A stretch of 64,000 nt of DNA, from the NCBI GenBank assembly GCA_964575845.1, contig CAZNSX010000007.1, forward strand, positions 147,870 through 211,869, written 5' to 3'. The position numbers and the translations under genes were made by a program. The notes beneath the pieces were generated by a model. It did not search any database and was not told where the DNA came from. It saw only the letters and a list, made by a program, of their open reading frames with translations. Every line of letters begins with the position of its first letter. The first letter of the stretch is position 1. The DNA is from CAZNSX01 sp964575845 (GTDB taxonomy: Bacteria > UBA8248 > CAZNSX01). Positions 17,281-26,701 of the stretch are shown here, piece by piece.

Positions 17281-18822
17281 TTAAGGGCTCCTCTTCCCAC
17301 GGCCTGAGAGGGCCAAGAGGATGCCGCTCACCAGGGCACTGAGGTAAGCAAACCAGTCACCCCAGCGGACGTAAAGGGTCGGGGGACCATTGCGTGGAAA
17401 AATATCCTGGACGATGGTCGTCCTGATGAAAAGGGGGGTCGCCCCATGAATCCGGCCCGCTTGGTCTATGAAGCCGGAAATCCCCGTATTGGCCGCCCGC
17501 ACTATGGGCACCCTCCCTTCCACGGCCCGGAAGCTCACCATGGCCATGTGCTGGTATGAGGCGGAAGAGTGACCGAACCAAGCGTCATTTGTGATGTTAA
17601 CGAGAAACTGCGCCCCGCCCCTGAGGAACTCTCGAACCAGGCCGGGGAAAATAACCTCAAAGCAAATGAGAACGCCGAAGCGGCCCCCAGGGATGCTCAT
17701 GACGGTGGCTTCCCTTCCGCTCACGAAATCCCCCGCCCCTTCGGCGAGCTTCTTCACAAAGGGCATGAGCCTCTTGAGGGGAACATATTCTCCATAAGGA
17801 ACGAGGTGGATCTTATCATAGCGATTGATGATGCGCCCGTCGGGCGAAAGGAGATAGGCGCTATTGAAAAGCCTCGGCTCCCCGTCTCTCACCTCAAGGC
17901 TTGGAGCTCCCAGGAGGATGTGGCTTCCCCCCTCTTGAGCCAGCCCAAGAACCCGGTCTCTTAGGGCTTCCTCCCGGAGGAAGAAGAAGGGAGCCGCCGT
18001 CTCGGGCCAGACAATGAGGTCGGGCTTCACGCCTCCCTTGCCCCTCGCGGCCGAGAGGGTGAGCTCCCGGTATATCCTCAGGGTCTCCTCCTTAAAGCCC
18101 TCATCCCATTTTAACCCCTGGTCCACGCCGCCCTGAAGGACAGATACCCGAAGGCCTCTCTCGCCCCGCGGGGAACTATAGTACAAAAGCCTCGCCCAAC
18201 CCCAGAGGTGGGCCGTCAGCAGAAGAGCGCCCACTCCCAGGGCGACCCAAACCTTGGCTCTCCCTCCCCCTAGAAGGAGATGGGCAAGGGCGGCCGAGGC
18301 TGAGACCATGAGAAAGGATATCCCCCAGAACCCCGTCAGCTCCGAGAGCTGGAGGACGGGAAGGTTCAGATATTGTGAATATCCCAGGGAGGCCCACGGG
18401 AAGCCTGTGAGGGCATGGGTCCGGAGCAGCTCCAGCGCCGTCCAGAGAGGGGGCGCGAGAAGCAGGCTCATTCCCCGGGGCCGGACGAGCGCGAGGCAGA
18501 AGGAGAAACCCGCTACGTAGAGGCTCATGTAGATGACAAGCAGGAGAAGGATGGCGATGCTTGCCGGATAGGGGAGCCCACCGTAGTTGACCATGGTGTT
18601 GGTCACCCAGTAGAGGGTGACGAAGTAGGCCACGAGCCCCGCCCCGAGCCCAAGCGAGAAAGCCTCCAGCGGCTCCTTTCGATCCAGTGCCAAAAGAAGA
18701 GGCAAAAGGGCCACCCACCCGAGAGGCCAGAGGTTGAACTTGGGAAAGCTCAGAGCAAGCAGCACTCCTGACATGAGAGCAAGAAAGAGGTCTCTCGGCT
18801 CGTAGCCCACCCCGCTTCGCAT
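17281..18822 (-). CDS. lnt: apolipoprotein N-acyltransferase
   Basis: Lnt adds the third acyl chain to lipoproteins in the inner membrane, making them substrates for the Lol transporter encoded downstream. The 513-residue protein has about seven hydrophobic segments in the first 215 residues and one at the C-terminus (about 487-505). The nitrilase-type catalytic triad is visible: Glu in IVWPETAAPF, Lys in YDKIHLVPYGEYVPL and Cys in VLICFEVIFP. It is separated from uvrC by one base and from prfB by 23 bases. Confidence 0.96.
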   Translation of the reverse strand: MRSGVGYEPRDLFLALMSGVLLALSFPKFNLWPLGWVALLPLLLALDRKEPLEAFSLGLGAGLVAYFVTLYWVTNTMVNYGGLPYPASIAILLLLVIYMSLYVAGFSFCLALVRPRGMSLLLAPPLWTALELLRTHALTGFPWASLGYSQYLNLPVLQLSELTGFWGISFLMVSASAALAHLLLGGGRAKVWVALGVGALLLTAHLWGWARLLYYSSPRGERGLRVSVLQGGVDQGLKWDEGFKEETLRIYRELTLSAARGKGGVKPDLIVWPETAAPFFFLREEALRDRVLGLAQEGGSHILLGAPSLEVRDGEPRLFNSAYLLSPDGRIINRYDKIHLVPYGEYVPLKRLMPFVKKLAEGAGDFVSGREATVMSIPGGRFGVLICFEVIFPGLVREFLRGGAQFLVNITNDAWFGHSSASYQHMAMVSFRAVEGRVPIVRAANTGISGFIDQAGRIHGATPLFIRTTIVQDIFPRNGPPTLYVRWGDWFAYLSALVSGILLALSGRGKRSP

Positions 18823-18823
18823 C

Positions 18824-20707
18824 TCAGGAGGCCTTTTCCGCGAAATGTCTTCTCAGAGCCAAGGCCACTTTCTTCGTCATGCCGGGCACTCTTGCGAGCT
18901 CCTCCACATCGGCTTCCAAAACCGCCCTCAGACTCCCGAAGCGACGGAGCAGCTCCCGCCTCCTCTTAGGCCCTAGGCCGGGTACTTCGGTCAGAGAAGA
19001 CCTAAGGCCCTCCCGTTTTCGCATGGAACGGTGGAAGGTAATGGCGAATCGGTGAACCTCATCCCGGATTCGCTGAAGGAGGTGTTTAACGGGGGAGTCG
19101 GAAGGAAGAATAATGGGCTCTCTTTTGCCCGGTCGGTAGATGACATCGTGCTCCTCTCGGGCCTGGGCCTCGCGTCCCTTGGCTATGGCGGCCGCTTCCA
19201 CATCGGCCACTCCCAGCCTCTCCAGAACCGAGAGGGCCACTCCCAGCTGGCCCCGGCCACCATCTATGAGGATGAGGTGAGGGAGCTCAGCACCCTCATT
19301 TATGAGGCGGGTCAGCCTCCGGGTGAGCACTTCCTCCAGCATCGCATAATCATCCGGCTCTTGGACCCCCTTTATGATGTAGCGCCTATAGCCCTCCTTG
19401 GCGGGCTTCCCACTCACGAAAAGGACGGAGGCTCCCGCCGCGCGCTGTCCCTGAATAGAGGAGATGTCAAAGGCCTCTATCCTCCGGGGAATGGCCTCCA
19501 GGGCAAGGAACCTCTTCAGCCGGAGGAGAAGCTCATCTTCCCCACCCTCTTCCGTGGGCCTTTCGGCGGCCTGGGCGGCATTCTCCCTCGCCATATCCGC
19601 AAGGCGCCTCTTTAGCCCTCGCAAGGGCTTTAGGATGCGCACCCGCCGGCCCCGCCTCTGGGAAAGCCACTCTTCTATGAGCTCCCCCTCGGGCACCTCC
19701 TCCCCCAGGAGCACCTCGCAGGGGATGAAGCTGTTGGAGCTGTAGAACTGCTTGAGGAAGGCCGAGAGCACCTCCCCATCCGCCTCCTCCCTCTCGCAGC
19801 TCACGGTAAAGCCCTCATCGCCCAGGAGTTTTCCGCCTCGCACGAAGAAGACCTTTATGGCCGCACGGTCGCCCCGGCGGTCGAGGCCTATGACGTCCTG
19901 GTCCTCCCCTCCCGGAGAGACAATCCTTTGATGCTCCACGACCCGCTCTATCGCCGCTATCTGGTCTCGAAGCTTGGCCGCCCGCTCGAAGTCGAGAGCC
20001 TCAGAAGCCTCCCCCATCTCCCGGCGCAGCCTTGCCAGGAGTTCCCGGTCCCGGCCCTGCATGAAGAGAAGGACATCTCTGATCACCCGGCGGTAGTCCT
20101 CCTTGGGCTGTAAGCCGCTGCAGGCGCCCAGGCACTGGCCCATCTGGAAATAGATGCAGCGGCGTGCGTCCTTTCCCTTGAGGCTCCCGGCGCACTGGCA
20201 CAGGGGGAAGACCTTATGGAGAAAGCGAATGGTCTTGCGGATGGAGCCTGCCGAAGGATAGGGTCCCAGGTAAGTGGCACCGTCGCGCTCCACCCTGCGG
20301 ACTATGGAGAGCCGCGGGAATTCTTCCTGGGTCGAGAGCTTGAGGTAGGGGAAGTGCTTATCATCCTTGAGGACGGAGTTGTACTTGGGCTGGTAGCGCT
20401 TTACGTAGTTGCTCTCGAGGATAAGGGCTTCCACCTCGTTCCCTGTGACGATGTAATCCACGGAGGCTATCTGGCCTCTCATCCGCTCTATCCAGGGACC
20501 ACGCTCGGTGAGCCTCCCGAAATAGCTCCGCACTCGTGAGCGCAGGTTCTTCGCCTTTCCCACATAGAGGATGCCCCCCGAGGCGTCCCGCATGAGGTAG
20601 ATGCCGGGCCGTGAGGGGAGGCTCCCCAGGAAGGCCTCATCAGGGGGTCCTCCCCTAGGCGCCCTAGACTCTCTTGGCTGCGCTCTTAAACTGGCCTCTC
20701 GCCTCAA
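18824..20707 (-). CDS. uvrC: excinuclease ABC subunit C
   Basis: UvrC makes both incisions in nucleotide excision repair. It has a GIY-YIG nuclease (PGIYLMRDASGGILYVGKA), a cysteine cluster (C-Q-C, then C-I-Y-F-Q-M-G-Q-C-L-G-A-C) of the kind that binds a 4Fe-4S centre, a UVR motif (ASEALDFERAAKLRDQI), an RNase H-like nuclease domain and a C-terminal helix-hairpin-helix pair (EVPGLGPKRR and RVPGMTKKVA). I prefer the TTG at 20707 as start: AAGGAG lies seven bases upstream. That gives 627 residues and a 44-base overlap with uvrB. An ATG at 20767 would give 647 residues but overlap uvrB by 104 bases. Confidence 0.93.
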   Translation of the reverse strand: MRREASLRAQPRESRAPRGGPPDEAFLGSLPSRPGIYLMRDASGGILYVGKAKNLRSRVRSYFGRLTERGPWIERMRGQIASVDYIVTGNEVEALILESNYVKRYQPKYNSVLKDDKHFPYLKLSTQEEFPRLSIVRRVERDGATYLGPYPSAGSIRKTIRFLHKVFPLCQCAGSLKGKDARRCIYFQMGQCLGACSGLQPKEDYRRVIRDVLLFMQGRDRELLARLRREMGEASEALDFERAAKLRDQIAAIERVVEHQRIVSPGGEDQDVIGLDRRGDRAAIKVFFVRGGKLLGDEGFTVSCEREEADGEVLSAFLKQFYSSNSFIPCEVLLGEEVPEGELIEEWLSQRRGRRVRILKPLRGLKRRLADMARENAAQAAERPTEEGGEDELLLRLKRFLALEAIPRRIEAFDISSIQGQRAAGASVLFVSGKPAKEGYRRYIIKGVQEPDDYAMLEEVLTRRLTRLINEGAELPHLILIDGGRGQLGVALSVLERLGVADVEAAAIAKGREAQAREEHDVIYRPGKREPIILPSDSPVKHLLQRIRDEVHRFAITFHRSMRKREGLRSSLTEVPGLGPKRRRELLRRFGSLRAVLEADVEELARVPGMTKKVALALRRHFAEKAS

Positions 20708-22694
20708 GGCCGAGCTCCTTTCGCTCCAGGGCCATGATCTTGTCCCTGAGCTCTGCCGCCCGCTCAAACTCCAGCCTCGCCGCCGCCTCCCTCATCTCCG
20801 CCTTCAGCTCCTCGATGCTCTCCCGGATTTTCTCCTCGGGGCCATAGACCGCCCCTTCTTCCCTTACGGCGGAGACAGTCACATAGTCGCGCTCCCAGGG
20901 GGTCTCCAAAAGGTCGGTGATGGATTTCACGATCGTCTTGGGTGTGATGCCATGTGCCGCATTAAAGGCCTCTTGCTTCTGCCGGCGGCGGTCGGTCTCC
21001 CGGATGGCTCCCTCCATGGATGTGGTAATCTCATCGGCAAACATGATCACGTGGCCGTTTGCGTTTCGAGCCGTCCTGCCCGCGGTCTGGATGAGGGCGG
21101 TCTGAGAGCGGAGGTAGCCCTCCTTATCGGCATCGAGGATAGCCACGAGAGAGACCTCGGGAAGGTCGAGCCCCTCCCTCAAGAGGTTGATGCCGATGAG
21201 GACATCGAAGACCCCCAGGCGCAGGTCCCGGATGATCTTCACCCGCTCGATGGTGTCTATATCGGAGTGCATGTAGCGAACCCTGACACCCAGGTCGTCG
21301 TAGTGCTCGGTGAGGTCTTCGGCAAAGCGCTTGGTGAGGGTGGTGACGAGCACCCTCTCCCCTCGCTGGGCTCTAAGCCTTATCTCGCCCAGAAGGTCAT
21401 CCACCTGGCCCTTGGCCGGCCGCACCTCTATGAGTGGGTCGGTGAGGCCCGTGGGACGGATGACCTGCTCCACCACGAGCCCCCCGCTCTTCTCCAGCTC
21501 GTAGGGGCCGGGGGTGGCGGAGACGTAGATGACCCGGCCCACGCTCCTCTCAAACTCCCCGAAATTAAGGGGGCGGTTATCCAGGGCTGAAGGGAGCCTG
21601 AATCCATGCTCCACGAGGGTGAGCTTTCGGCTTCTGTCTCCATTATACATCCCCCTCAGCTGAGGGGTCGTCACGTGGCTCTCGTCGATGATGATGAGAT
21701 GGCCGGGCGGAAAGTAGGACATGAGGGTAGCGGGGGGCACCCCTTCGGGCCTGCCATCCAGATGTCGGGAATAATTCTCCACCCCGGGACAGTAGCCCAC
21801 CTCACGGAACATCTCGAGGTCATAGAGGGTTCTGTCCCTCAACCTCTGGGCCTCGAGAAGCTTTCCCTGAGACTGAAAGAAGGCGAGCCTCTCCTCCAGC
21901 TCAGCCTCGATGGCACGGATGGCAGCCCGAAGCCGCTCCTCAGGTGTCACATAGTGGCTGCTGGGATAAATGTCCACCTCGTCCAAGTGGCGGAGCACGA
22001 TACCCCTAAAGGGATCTATCTCGCTCAGTCGGTCTATCTCATCCCCGAAGAATTCGATCCTCAGCGCCTCCTCATCCTCGTGAGCCGGCAGAACTTCCAC
22101 AACATCCCCGCGCACCCGGAAGGTGGCCCGGCGGAAGTCCAGATCGCTTCGCTTGTACTGGACCTGAACGAGCTGGGTCAGAACCTCATCACGGTCGATG
22201 GCCTGGCCTCTTGAGAGGTGGATGTGCATGCCGTGGTAGTCCTCGGGGGAGCCCAGACCATAGATGCATGAGACGCTGGCCACGATGATGACGTCGCGTC
22301 GGGTGAGGAGGGAGCGGGTTGCGGAGTGGCGCATCTTGTCCAGCTCGTCATTGATGGACGCGTCCTTGGCTATGTAGGTATCGGTTTGGGGGATGTAGGC
22401 CTCCGGCTGATAATAATCATAATAGCTTACGAAATATTCGACGGCGTTGTAGGGGAAGAAGTGTCTGAACTCGTTGTAGAGCTGGGCCGCCAGGGTCTTA
22501 TTGTGGGCGATGACAAGGGTGGGCTTCTGGAGGCGCTCCACGACATTGGCCATTGTGAAGGTTTTCCCCGAACCCGTGACACCCAGGAGCACCTGGTCCC
22601 GGATTCCCTGGGAGATGTTGTTCACAAGGGCCTCTATGGCCTCGGGCTGGTCTCCCGTGGGTTCAAATTCTGATACTAGCTGGAACTGGCCCAT
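20664..22694 (-). CDS. uvrB: excinuclease ABC subunit B
   Basis: UvrB is the helicase-like damage-verification subunit of nucleotide excision repair. From ATG 22694 (MGQFQLVSEFEPTGDQ, preceded by AAGGTGG) it has 676 residues. Visible parts are Walker A GVTGSGKTFTMANV, the beta-hairpin region with YYDYYQPEAYIPQTDTYI, the DESHVT helicase motif, QTAGRTARNANG in motif VI and the C-terminal UVR domain (LEFERAAELRDKI) that contacts UvrC. It lies immediately before uvrC. Confidence 0.97.
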   Translation of the reverse strand: MGQFQLVSEFEPTGDQPEAIEALVNNISQGIRDQVLLGVTGSGKTFTMANVVERLQKPTLVIAHNKTLAAQLYNEFRHFFPYNAVEYFVSYYDYYQPEAYIPQTDTYIAKDASINDELDKMRHSATRSLLTRRDVIIVASVSCIYGLGSPEDYHGMHIHLSRGQAIDRDEVLTQLVQVQYKRSDLDFRRATFRVRGDVVEVLPAHEDEEALRIEFFGDEIDRLSEIDPFRGIVLRHLDEVDIYPSSHYVTPEERLRAAIRAIEAELEERLAFFQSQGKLLEAQRLRDRTLYDLEMFREVGYCPGVENYSRHLDGRPEGVPPATLMSYFPPGHLIIIDESHVTTPQLRGMYNGDRSRKLTLVEHGFRLPSALDNRPLNFGEFERSVGRVIYVSATPGPYELEKSGGLVVEQVIRPTGLTDPLIEVRPAKGQVDDLLGEIRLRAQRGERVLVTTLTKRFAEDLTEHYDDLGVRVRYMHSDIDTIERVKIIRDLRLGVFDVLIGINLLREGLDLPEVSLVAILDADKEGYLRSQTALIQTAGRTARNANGHVIMFADEITTSMEGAIRETDRRRQKQEAFNAAHGITPKTIVKSITDLLETPWERDYVTVSAVREEGAVYGPEEKIRESIEELKAEMREAAARLEFERAAELRDKIMALERKELGLEARGQFKSAAKRV

Positions 22695-22756
22695 GGGTTT
22701 CCACCTTCCCCATACCTCCTCCACCCCCCGGAGGAAGGCTTCCCGGACTTAAGCCC

Positions 22757-23290
22757 TCACAAAGGCTTTACGCCCGCGGGGATGAGGTACTTACTCCAAG
22801 TCTCAGGGCTATAGTGCCGAGCGGAGGGACCGAGGAATCGGTGGAAGAGAAAGTGGGGCTTGCGAGGTTTTCTAAGGAGGCTGAAGCCCGCCTCATGCAG
22901 GGTACGATCGCCCTTTATAGTATTGCATGGCCTGCAGGCGGCCACTACGTTCTCCCATGTCGTATCCCCTCCGCGGGAGCGTGGCAGGATGTGGTCGATG
23001 GTCAGGGCTTTTGTTCTGGAGCCGCAATACTGACAGGTATAGTTATCGCGGCGGAAGACGTTACGCTTGCTGAAGGCAATTTGCCCTCTCGTTGAAAAAC
23101 GCACGTAGCGTAAGAGGCGGATAACCGTGGGGAGCCTCAACGAGAAGGTGGCCGCCCGAATCCTCCGGCCGTCCACCTCCACCTTCTCCGCTTTGCCCGC
23201 GAGCACCATGATCACGGCCCTTTGGGCATTACAGACATGGAGCGGCTCATAGGTCTGATTAAGCACCAGCACCTGAAGAGTCTTGAGCAC
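22757..23290 (-). CDS. HNH endonuclease family protein
   Basis: About 177 residues with the HNH fold: CQYCG, then LTIDHILPRSRGGDTTWENVVAACRPCN, which supplies two CxxC zinc pairs and the HNH catalytic set. The N-terminal part (VLVLNQTYEPLHVCNAQRAV) marks a widespread chromosomal family of unknown role. I place the start at GTG 23290, with AAGGGG eight bases before it; a TTG at 23314 is also possible. A minus-strand promoter lies at 23332-23359, and the gene runs toward uvrB 33 bases away. A DNA-processing role is plausible, not shown. Confidence 0.87.
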   Translation of the reverse strand: MLKTLQVLVLNQTYEPLHVCNAQRAVIMVLAGKAEKVEVDGRRIRAATFSLRLPTVIRLLRYVRFSTRGQIAFSKRNVFRRDNYTCQYCGSRTKALTIDHILPRSRGGDTTWENVVAACRPCNTIKGDRTLHEAGFSLLRKPRKPHFLFHRFLGPSARHYSPETWSKYLIPAGVKPL

Positions 23291-23331
23291 CTTAAATTCC
23301 CCTTGACCTCCCAAATTCTCCGGAGAATATA

Positions 23332-23359
23332 GATATACATATTAGGTCTCGCGTGTCAA
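23332..23359 (-). promoter_or_regulatory. predicted sigma-70 promoter for the HNH-uvrBC strand
   Basis: On the minus strand TTGACA (23359-23354) and TATATC (23337-23332) are separated by 16 bases, upstream of the HNH gene. It is close to, and divergent from, the promoter proposed for mrcA, so the two genes share a short control region. Confidence 0.6.
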
Positions 23360-23366
23360 CCGATTA

Positions 23367-23395
23367 TTGAATTTAAGGGGCTCCTCTCATATATT
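23367..23395 (+). promoter_or_regulatory. predicted sigma-70 promoter for mrcA
   Basis: TTGAAT (23367-23372), a 17-base spacer and TATATT (23390-23395) form a good promoter. Transcription would start near 23402, exactly where the longest possible mrcA frame has its ATG. This favours the downstream ATG at 23450, since a transcript starting there leaves no room for a ribosome binding site before 23402. Confidence 0.6.
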
Positions 23396-23449
23396 AGCTG
23401 TATGGCTAGAGGCTGGGAAAACCCTTTGCTCGAAAAAGGGAAAAGGACC

Positions 23450-25666
23450 ATGCGAACAACCCGCGGCCAGAAGGGGGCGGCGAGAGTCGGGTTAATCCTC
23501 TTTACCATAGTTGCCATAGCCATGGGAGGGGCTCTGGGAGTGGGGATGGCCTACCTCCAGGACCTCCCCCAAACTAAAGCCCTCGAAGATTACCGCCCGG
23601 ATGTTGTCTCCCGCATCCATGACGCTGATGGCCAACTCCTGGCCGAGCTCTTCCGGGAGAAGCGCCTCCTCGTTCCCCTTTCCCGGATTCCAAAAAAACT
23701 CGTTCAGGCCACCCTGGCCACTGAAGACCCCCGCTTCTACGGACACGGTGGCCTGGATCTCAAGGCGATCGCTAGGGCCTTCCTGAGCAATCTGCGCAAG
23801 CGCCGCATCGTGGAGGGGGGGAGCACCATCACCCAACAGCTTACCAAGCTTCTCTTCCTCACGCCCGAGCGGAGCCTCTCCCGCAAGGTCAAGGAAGCGC
23901 TCCTCGCGTTTCAGCTGGAGCGCCGATATACCAAAGACGAGATTCTTGAGCTTTACTTCAACCAGATTTACATGGGGCACGGGGCCTATGGCGTTGAGGC
24001 AGCCTCCCGCATCTACTTCGGTAAAGGGGTCGAGGAACTGAGCCTCGGAGAGGGGGCTCTTCTGGCCGGCATTCCCAGGGCCCCCGCCCTCTATGACCCC
24101 CTCCGCAATCCTTTGAGGGCCCTCAGACGGCGAAACCACGTGCTCAGGCGAATGCGGGAGGAGGGCTTCCTGAGTGCTGAGGAAGAGAAGGGAGCGGCTG
24201 CGGAGCCTCTGAGTCTCGCGCCTTCGACCGGAAGGGAAAATATTGCCCCTCACTTCATCGAGTACGTCCGGCGCTATCTCGAGGACCGCTATGGTACGGG
24301 AGCCATTTACCAGCGGGGCCTGAGCATCCATACCACCCTCAATTCCCAGCTTCAGGTTTTGGCACGGCGAGCACTCCAGGGGGGCCTCGATGCCCTAAAC
24401 CGGCGCCAGGGCTTTAGGGAGCTTTCCCAAGGGGAGATTCCCCATGTGGGCCAAAAACTCGTGGGGAGAGTCTTCTCCGTGGAACCCGAGCGAGTAATGG
24501 TACAGTTCGGGGACCTCACCGCAACCATGAAAGCAAGGGAGGGCACTCAGGGCGGAAGCCTTCGGCCCGGCGATAAGGTCTTGGCTCAGGTCACACGGGT
24601 TGACAGGGCCCGGGGAGAGCTGGAGGTGGAGGAGATGGAAGGGGTGGAGGGAGCTGTCATTGCCGTGGACCCCCAGACTGGCGCCATAAGGGCCATGGTG
24701 GGAGGATATGATTTCGCGAGGAGCCAGTTCAACCGCGCGATCCAAGCTCGTCGCCAGCCCGGCTCCGCCTTCAAGCCTTTCATCTATGCCACGGCCATAG
24801 ATAACGGCTTCACCCCGGCCGACCTTCTCATCGACTCTCCCGTAGAGTATCGGAACCCTGCAACCGGAGACACCTGGAAGCCTCGAAACTTTTCGGGCAA
24901 GTTCCATGGACCGGTAACGCTGAGGCGGGCGCTTGAGGAATCCATCAACGTGGCCACGGTGAAGCTCCTGGAGCGGGTAGGCCCCAAGCGGGTTGTGGAG
25001 CACGCGAAGGCCATGGGAATTCAGAGCCCAATCTATCCCTACCTCAGCATGGCTTTGGGAGCTTTTGAGGTGAACCTCCTAGAGATCACGGGGGCCTATG
25101 GCGTCTTCGCCACAGGAGGCTTGCGGGCTGAACCGATGGCGATCGTTTCGGTCACCGATCGCGAGGGGCGCCTGCTCGAGGAGAGGAGCCCGCGCGTCTA
25201 CCGCGTCCTGAAGCCCGAGACGGCCTACCTTCTCACCTATCTGCTCAGGGGCGTTATTCAGAGGGGGACGGGCAGCGGTGCGCGCGATTTGGGGGGAGCC
25301 GTTGCGGGAAAGACGGGCACGACGGATGAGTTCCGTGACGCCTGGTTTGTCGGCTTCTCCCCGAGCCTTGTCGTGGGGGTATGGGTTGGGCTCGATAGTC
25401 ATAACCCCATAGGCAAGAAAGAGACCGGGGCCCGTGCCGCCCTTCCCATCTGGAAGGAGATCATGGCCGGTTGGCTCAAGGGGAGGCCGGCGGAGGAATT
25501 CAACGAACCTCCTGGAATAGTCAAGCTGGCCGTGGACGCGAGAACGGGAAGGCTCGCGGCCAAAGACTGCGGGCCCAGCCTGCTCGAAGCATTTATAGAG
25601 GGAACTGAGCCCCAGGAGAGCTGTAAACCGCAAGAGCCCCTGATACCCCTGCTCAGGGGTGGCTAG
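23450..25666 (+). CDS. mrcA: class A penicillin-binding protein 1A
   Basis: A bifunctional peptidoglycan glycosyltransferase and transpeptidase anchored in the inner membrane. From ATG 23450 it has 738 residues: one membrane segment (about 14-37), a GT51 domain with ATEDPRFYGHGG and GGSTITQQLTKLLFL, then a transpeptidase domain with the active-site serine in SAFK, the SIN triad and the KTGTT box. An OB-like insert (about 330-400) separates the domains. The tail ends with DCGPSLLEAFIEGTEPQESC. The promoter at 23367-23395 and AAAAGGA before 23450 support this start. It converges on ftsY, overlapping it by four bases. Confidence 0.95.
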   Translation: MRTTRGQKGAARVGLILFTIVAIAMGGALGVGMAYLQDLPQTKALEDYRPDVVSRIHDADGQLLAELFREKRLLVPLSRIPKKLVQATLATEDPRFYGHGGLDLKAIARAFLSNLRKRRIVEGGSTITQQLTKLLFLTPERSLSRKVKEALLAFQLERRYTKDEILELYFNQIYMGHGAYGVEAASRIYFGKGVEELSLGEGALLAGIPRAPALYDPLRNPLRALRRRNHVLRRMREEGFLSAEEEKGAAAEPLSLAPSTGRENIAPHFIEYVRRYLEDRYGTGAIYQRGLSIHTTLNSQLQVLARRALQGGLDALNRRQGFRELSQGEIPHVGQKLVGRVFSVEPERVMVQFGDLTATMKAREGTQGGSLRPGDKVLAQVTRVDRARGELEVEEMEGVEGAVIAVDPQTGAIRAMVGGYDFARSQFNRAIQARRQPGSAFKPFIYATAIDNGFTPADLLIDSPVEYRNPATGDTWKPRNFSGKFHGPVTLRRALEESINVATVKLLERVGPKRVVEHAKAMGIQSPIYPYLSMALGAFEVNLLEITGAYGVFATGGLRAEPMAIVSVTDREGRLLEERSPRVYRVLKPETAYLLTYLLRGVIQRGTGSGARDLGGAVAGKTGTTDEFRDAWFVGFSPSLVVGVWVGLDSHNPIGKKETGARAALPIWKEIMAGWLKGRPAEEFNEPPGIVKLAVDARTGRLAAKDCGPSLLEAFIEGTEPQESCKPQEPLIPLLRGG

Positions 25667-26640
25667 TCCTCGAAAAGAGCCCGGATGAAGGACTGCGGGT
25701 CGAATTCCCTCAGGTCTTCTACTCCCTCGCCCACCCCCACAAATTTGATGGGTATTCCAGTCTCCCTGGCCACCGCCACTACTATCCCGCCTTTGGCCGT
25801 ACCGTCCAGCTTGGTAAGGGCAATGCCCGTCACTCCCACCTCCTGGCCGAAAAGGCGGGCCTGGGCAAGAGCGTTCTGGCCTGTCGTAGCATCCAAAACC
25901 AGGAGCACCTCGTGGGGGGCTCCGGGCATCAGCTTTCCCATGACCCGCTTCACCTTCTTCAGCTCCTCCATCAGGTTGCGCTTGGTGTGAAGGCGGCCCG
26001 CGGTGTCGGCGATGACCACTTGGCAGCCACGGGCCCGGGCCGCCTCGATGGCATCATATGCCACGGCCGAAGGGTCGGCCCCATCCCCGAGCCTCACCAG
26101 CTCCGAGCCCGTCCTCTCGGCCCATACCTCCAACTGCTCCGAGGCGGCCGCCCTGAAGGTATCGGCCGCCGCCATGAGGACCCCCTTTCCCTCCCGCCTG
26201 AATCGGTGGGCAAGCTTTCCGGCGGTGGTGGTCTTGCCGGAGCCGTTCACGCCCACAACCATGATGACCCAGGGCTCGGCGGGAGGAGGGGAGGCGGCCC
26301 CTCTGCCGGCCTCTTCCAGGGTCTTCTGAAGGATGGCCTCAAGGCGCTGGACGAGCTCCCGGGAGCCCTCAAGAAAGGCCCCGCGTGTGCTCTCCTTGAG
26401 TTCCGCCATGACCTTGGCCGTTGCGGTCACCCCCAGGTCTGAGGCAATGAGGATTTCCTCGAGCTCCTCGAGTGTCGCCTCATCCAGCCGGCCCCTTCCC
26501 GGAATGAGGTCCCCTAATTTCCCGAGAAGGCCCTTTCGCGTCTTGGCGAGACCAGCCCTGAGCCGGCCAAATAAACCTTCCTCATTCTTTCCTGTAGCGC
26601 CGGTCTCAGGGTTTTTCCCCTTAAAGGAAATCCACCCCAT
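25663..26640 (-). CDS. ftsY: signal recognition particle receptor FtsY
   Basis: FtsY docks SRP-ribosome complexes to the Sec translocon. The 325 residues comprise a short basic N-terminus, the NG domain with G1 VGVNGSGKTTTAGKLA, DTFRAAASEQL, G3 DTAGRLHTKRNLM and G4 TKLDGTAKGG. There is no long acidic A-domain, as in many non-enterobacterial FtsY proteins. AAGGAG precedes the ATG. The smc-ftsY pairing is common, and here a 291-base gap separates them. Confidence 0.96.
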   Translation of the reverse strand: MGWISFKGKNPETGATGKNEEGLFGRLRAGLAKTRKGLLGKLGDLIPGRGRLDEATLEELEEILIASDLGVTATAKVMAELKESTRGAFLEGSRELVQRLEAILQKTLEEAGRGAASPPPAEPWVIMVVGVNGSGKTTTAGKLAHRFRREGKGVLMAAADTFRAAASEQLEVWAERTGSELVRLGDGADPSAVAYDAIEAARARGCQVVIADTAGRLHTKRNLMEELKKVKRVMGKLMPGAPHEVLLVLDATTGQNALAQARLFGQEVGVTGIALTKLDGTAKGGIVVAVARETGIPIKFVGVGEGVEDLREFDPQSFIRALFED

Positions 26641-26695
26641 ATTTGCTCCCGCTCCTTAAGCCAAAGGGTCCCATCAGATAATTTTCCCCTCCCCC

Positions 26696-26701
26696 ATTAT
26701 A
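26696..26701 (-). promoter_or_regulatory. possible ftsY promoter, -10 element
   Basis: In the 291-base gap between smc and ftsY the minus strand has a perfect TATAAT, about 56 bases before the ftsY ATG. No good -35 lies at the right distance, so this is weak evidence for independent ftsY transcription. The rest of the gap (26702-26931) shows only a 6-bp hairpin (26752-26767) and no gene. Confidence 0.35.

Noticed and set aside
23303..23336. TTGACC with TATAGA as another mrcA promoter
   Set aside because: The spacer is 19 bases and the better 17-base pair at 23367-23395 lies closer to the gene.
25645..25660. Hairpin ACCCCT/AGGGGT at the mrcA-ftsY junction
   Set aside because: It is within coding sequence of mrcA, has only a six-base stem and no T run on either strand, so a terminator call is not supported.
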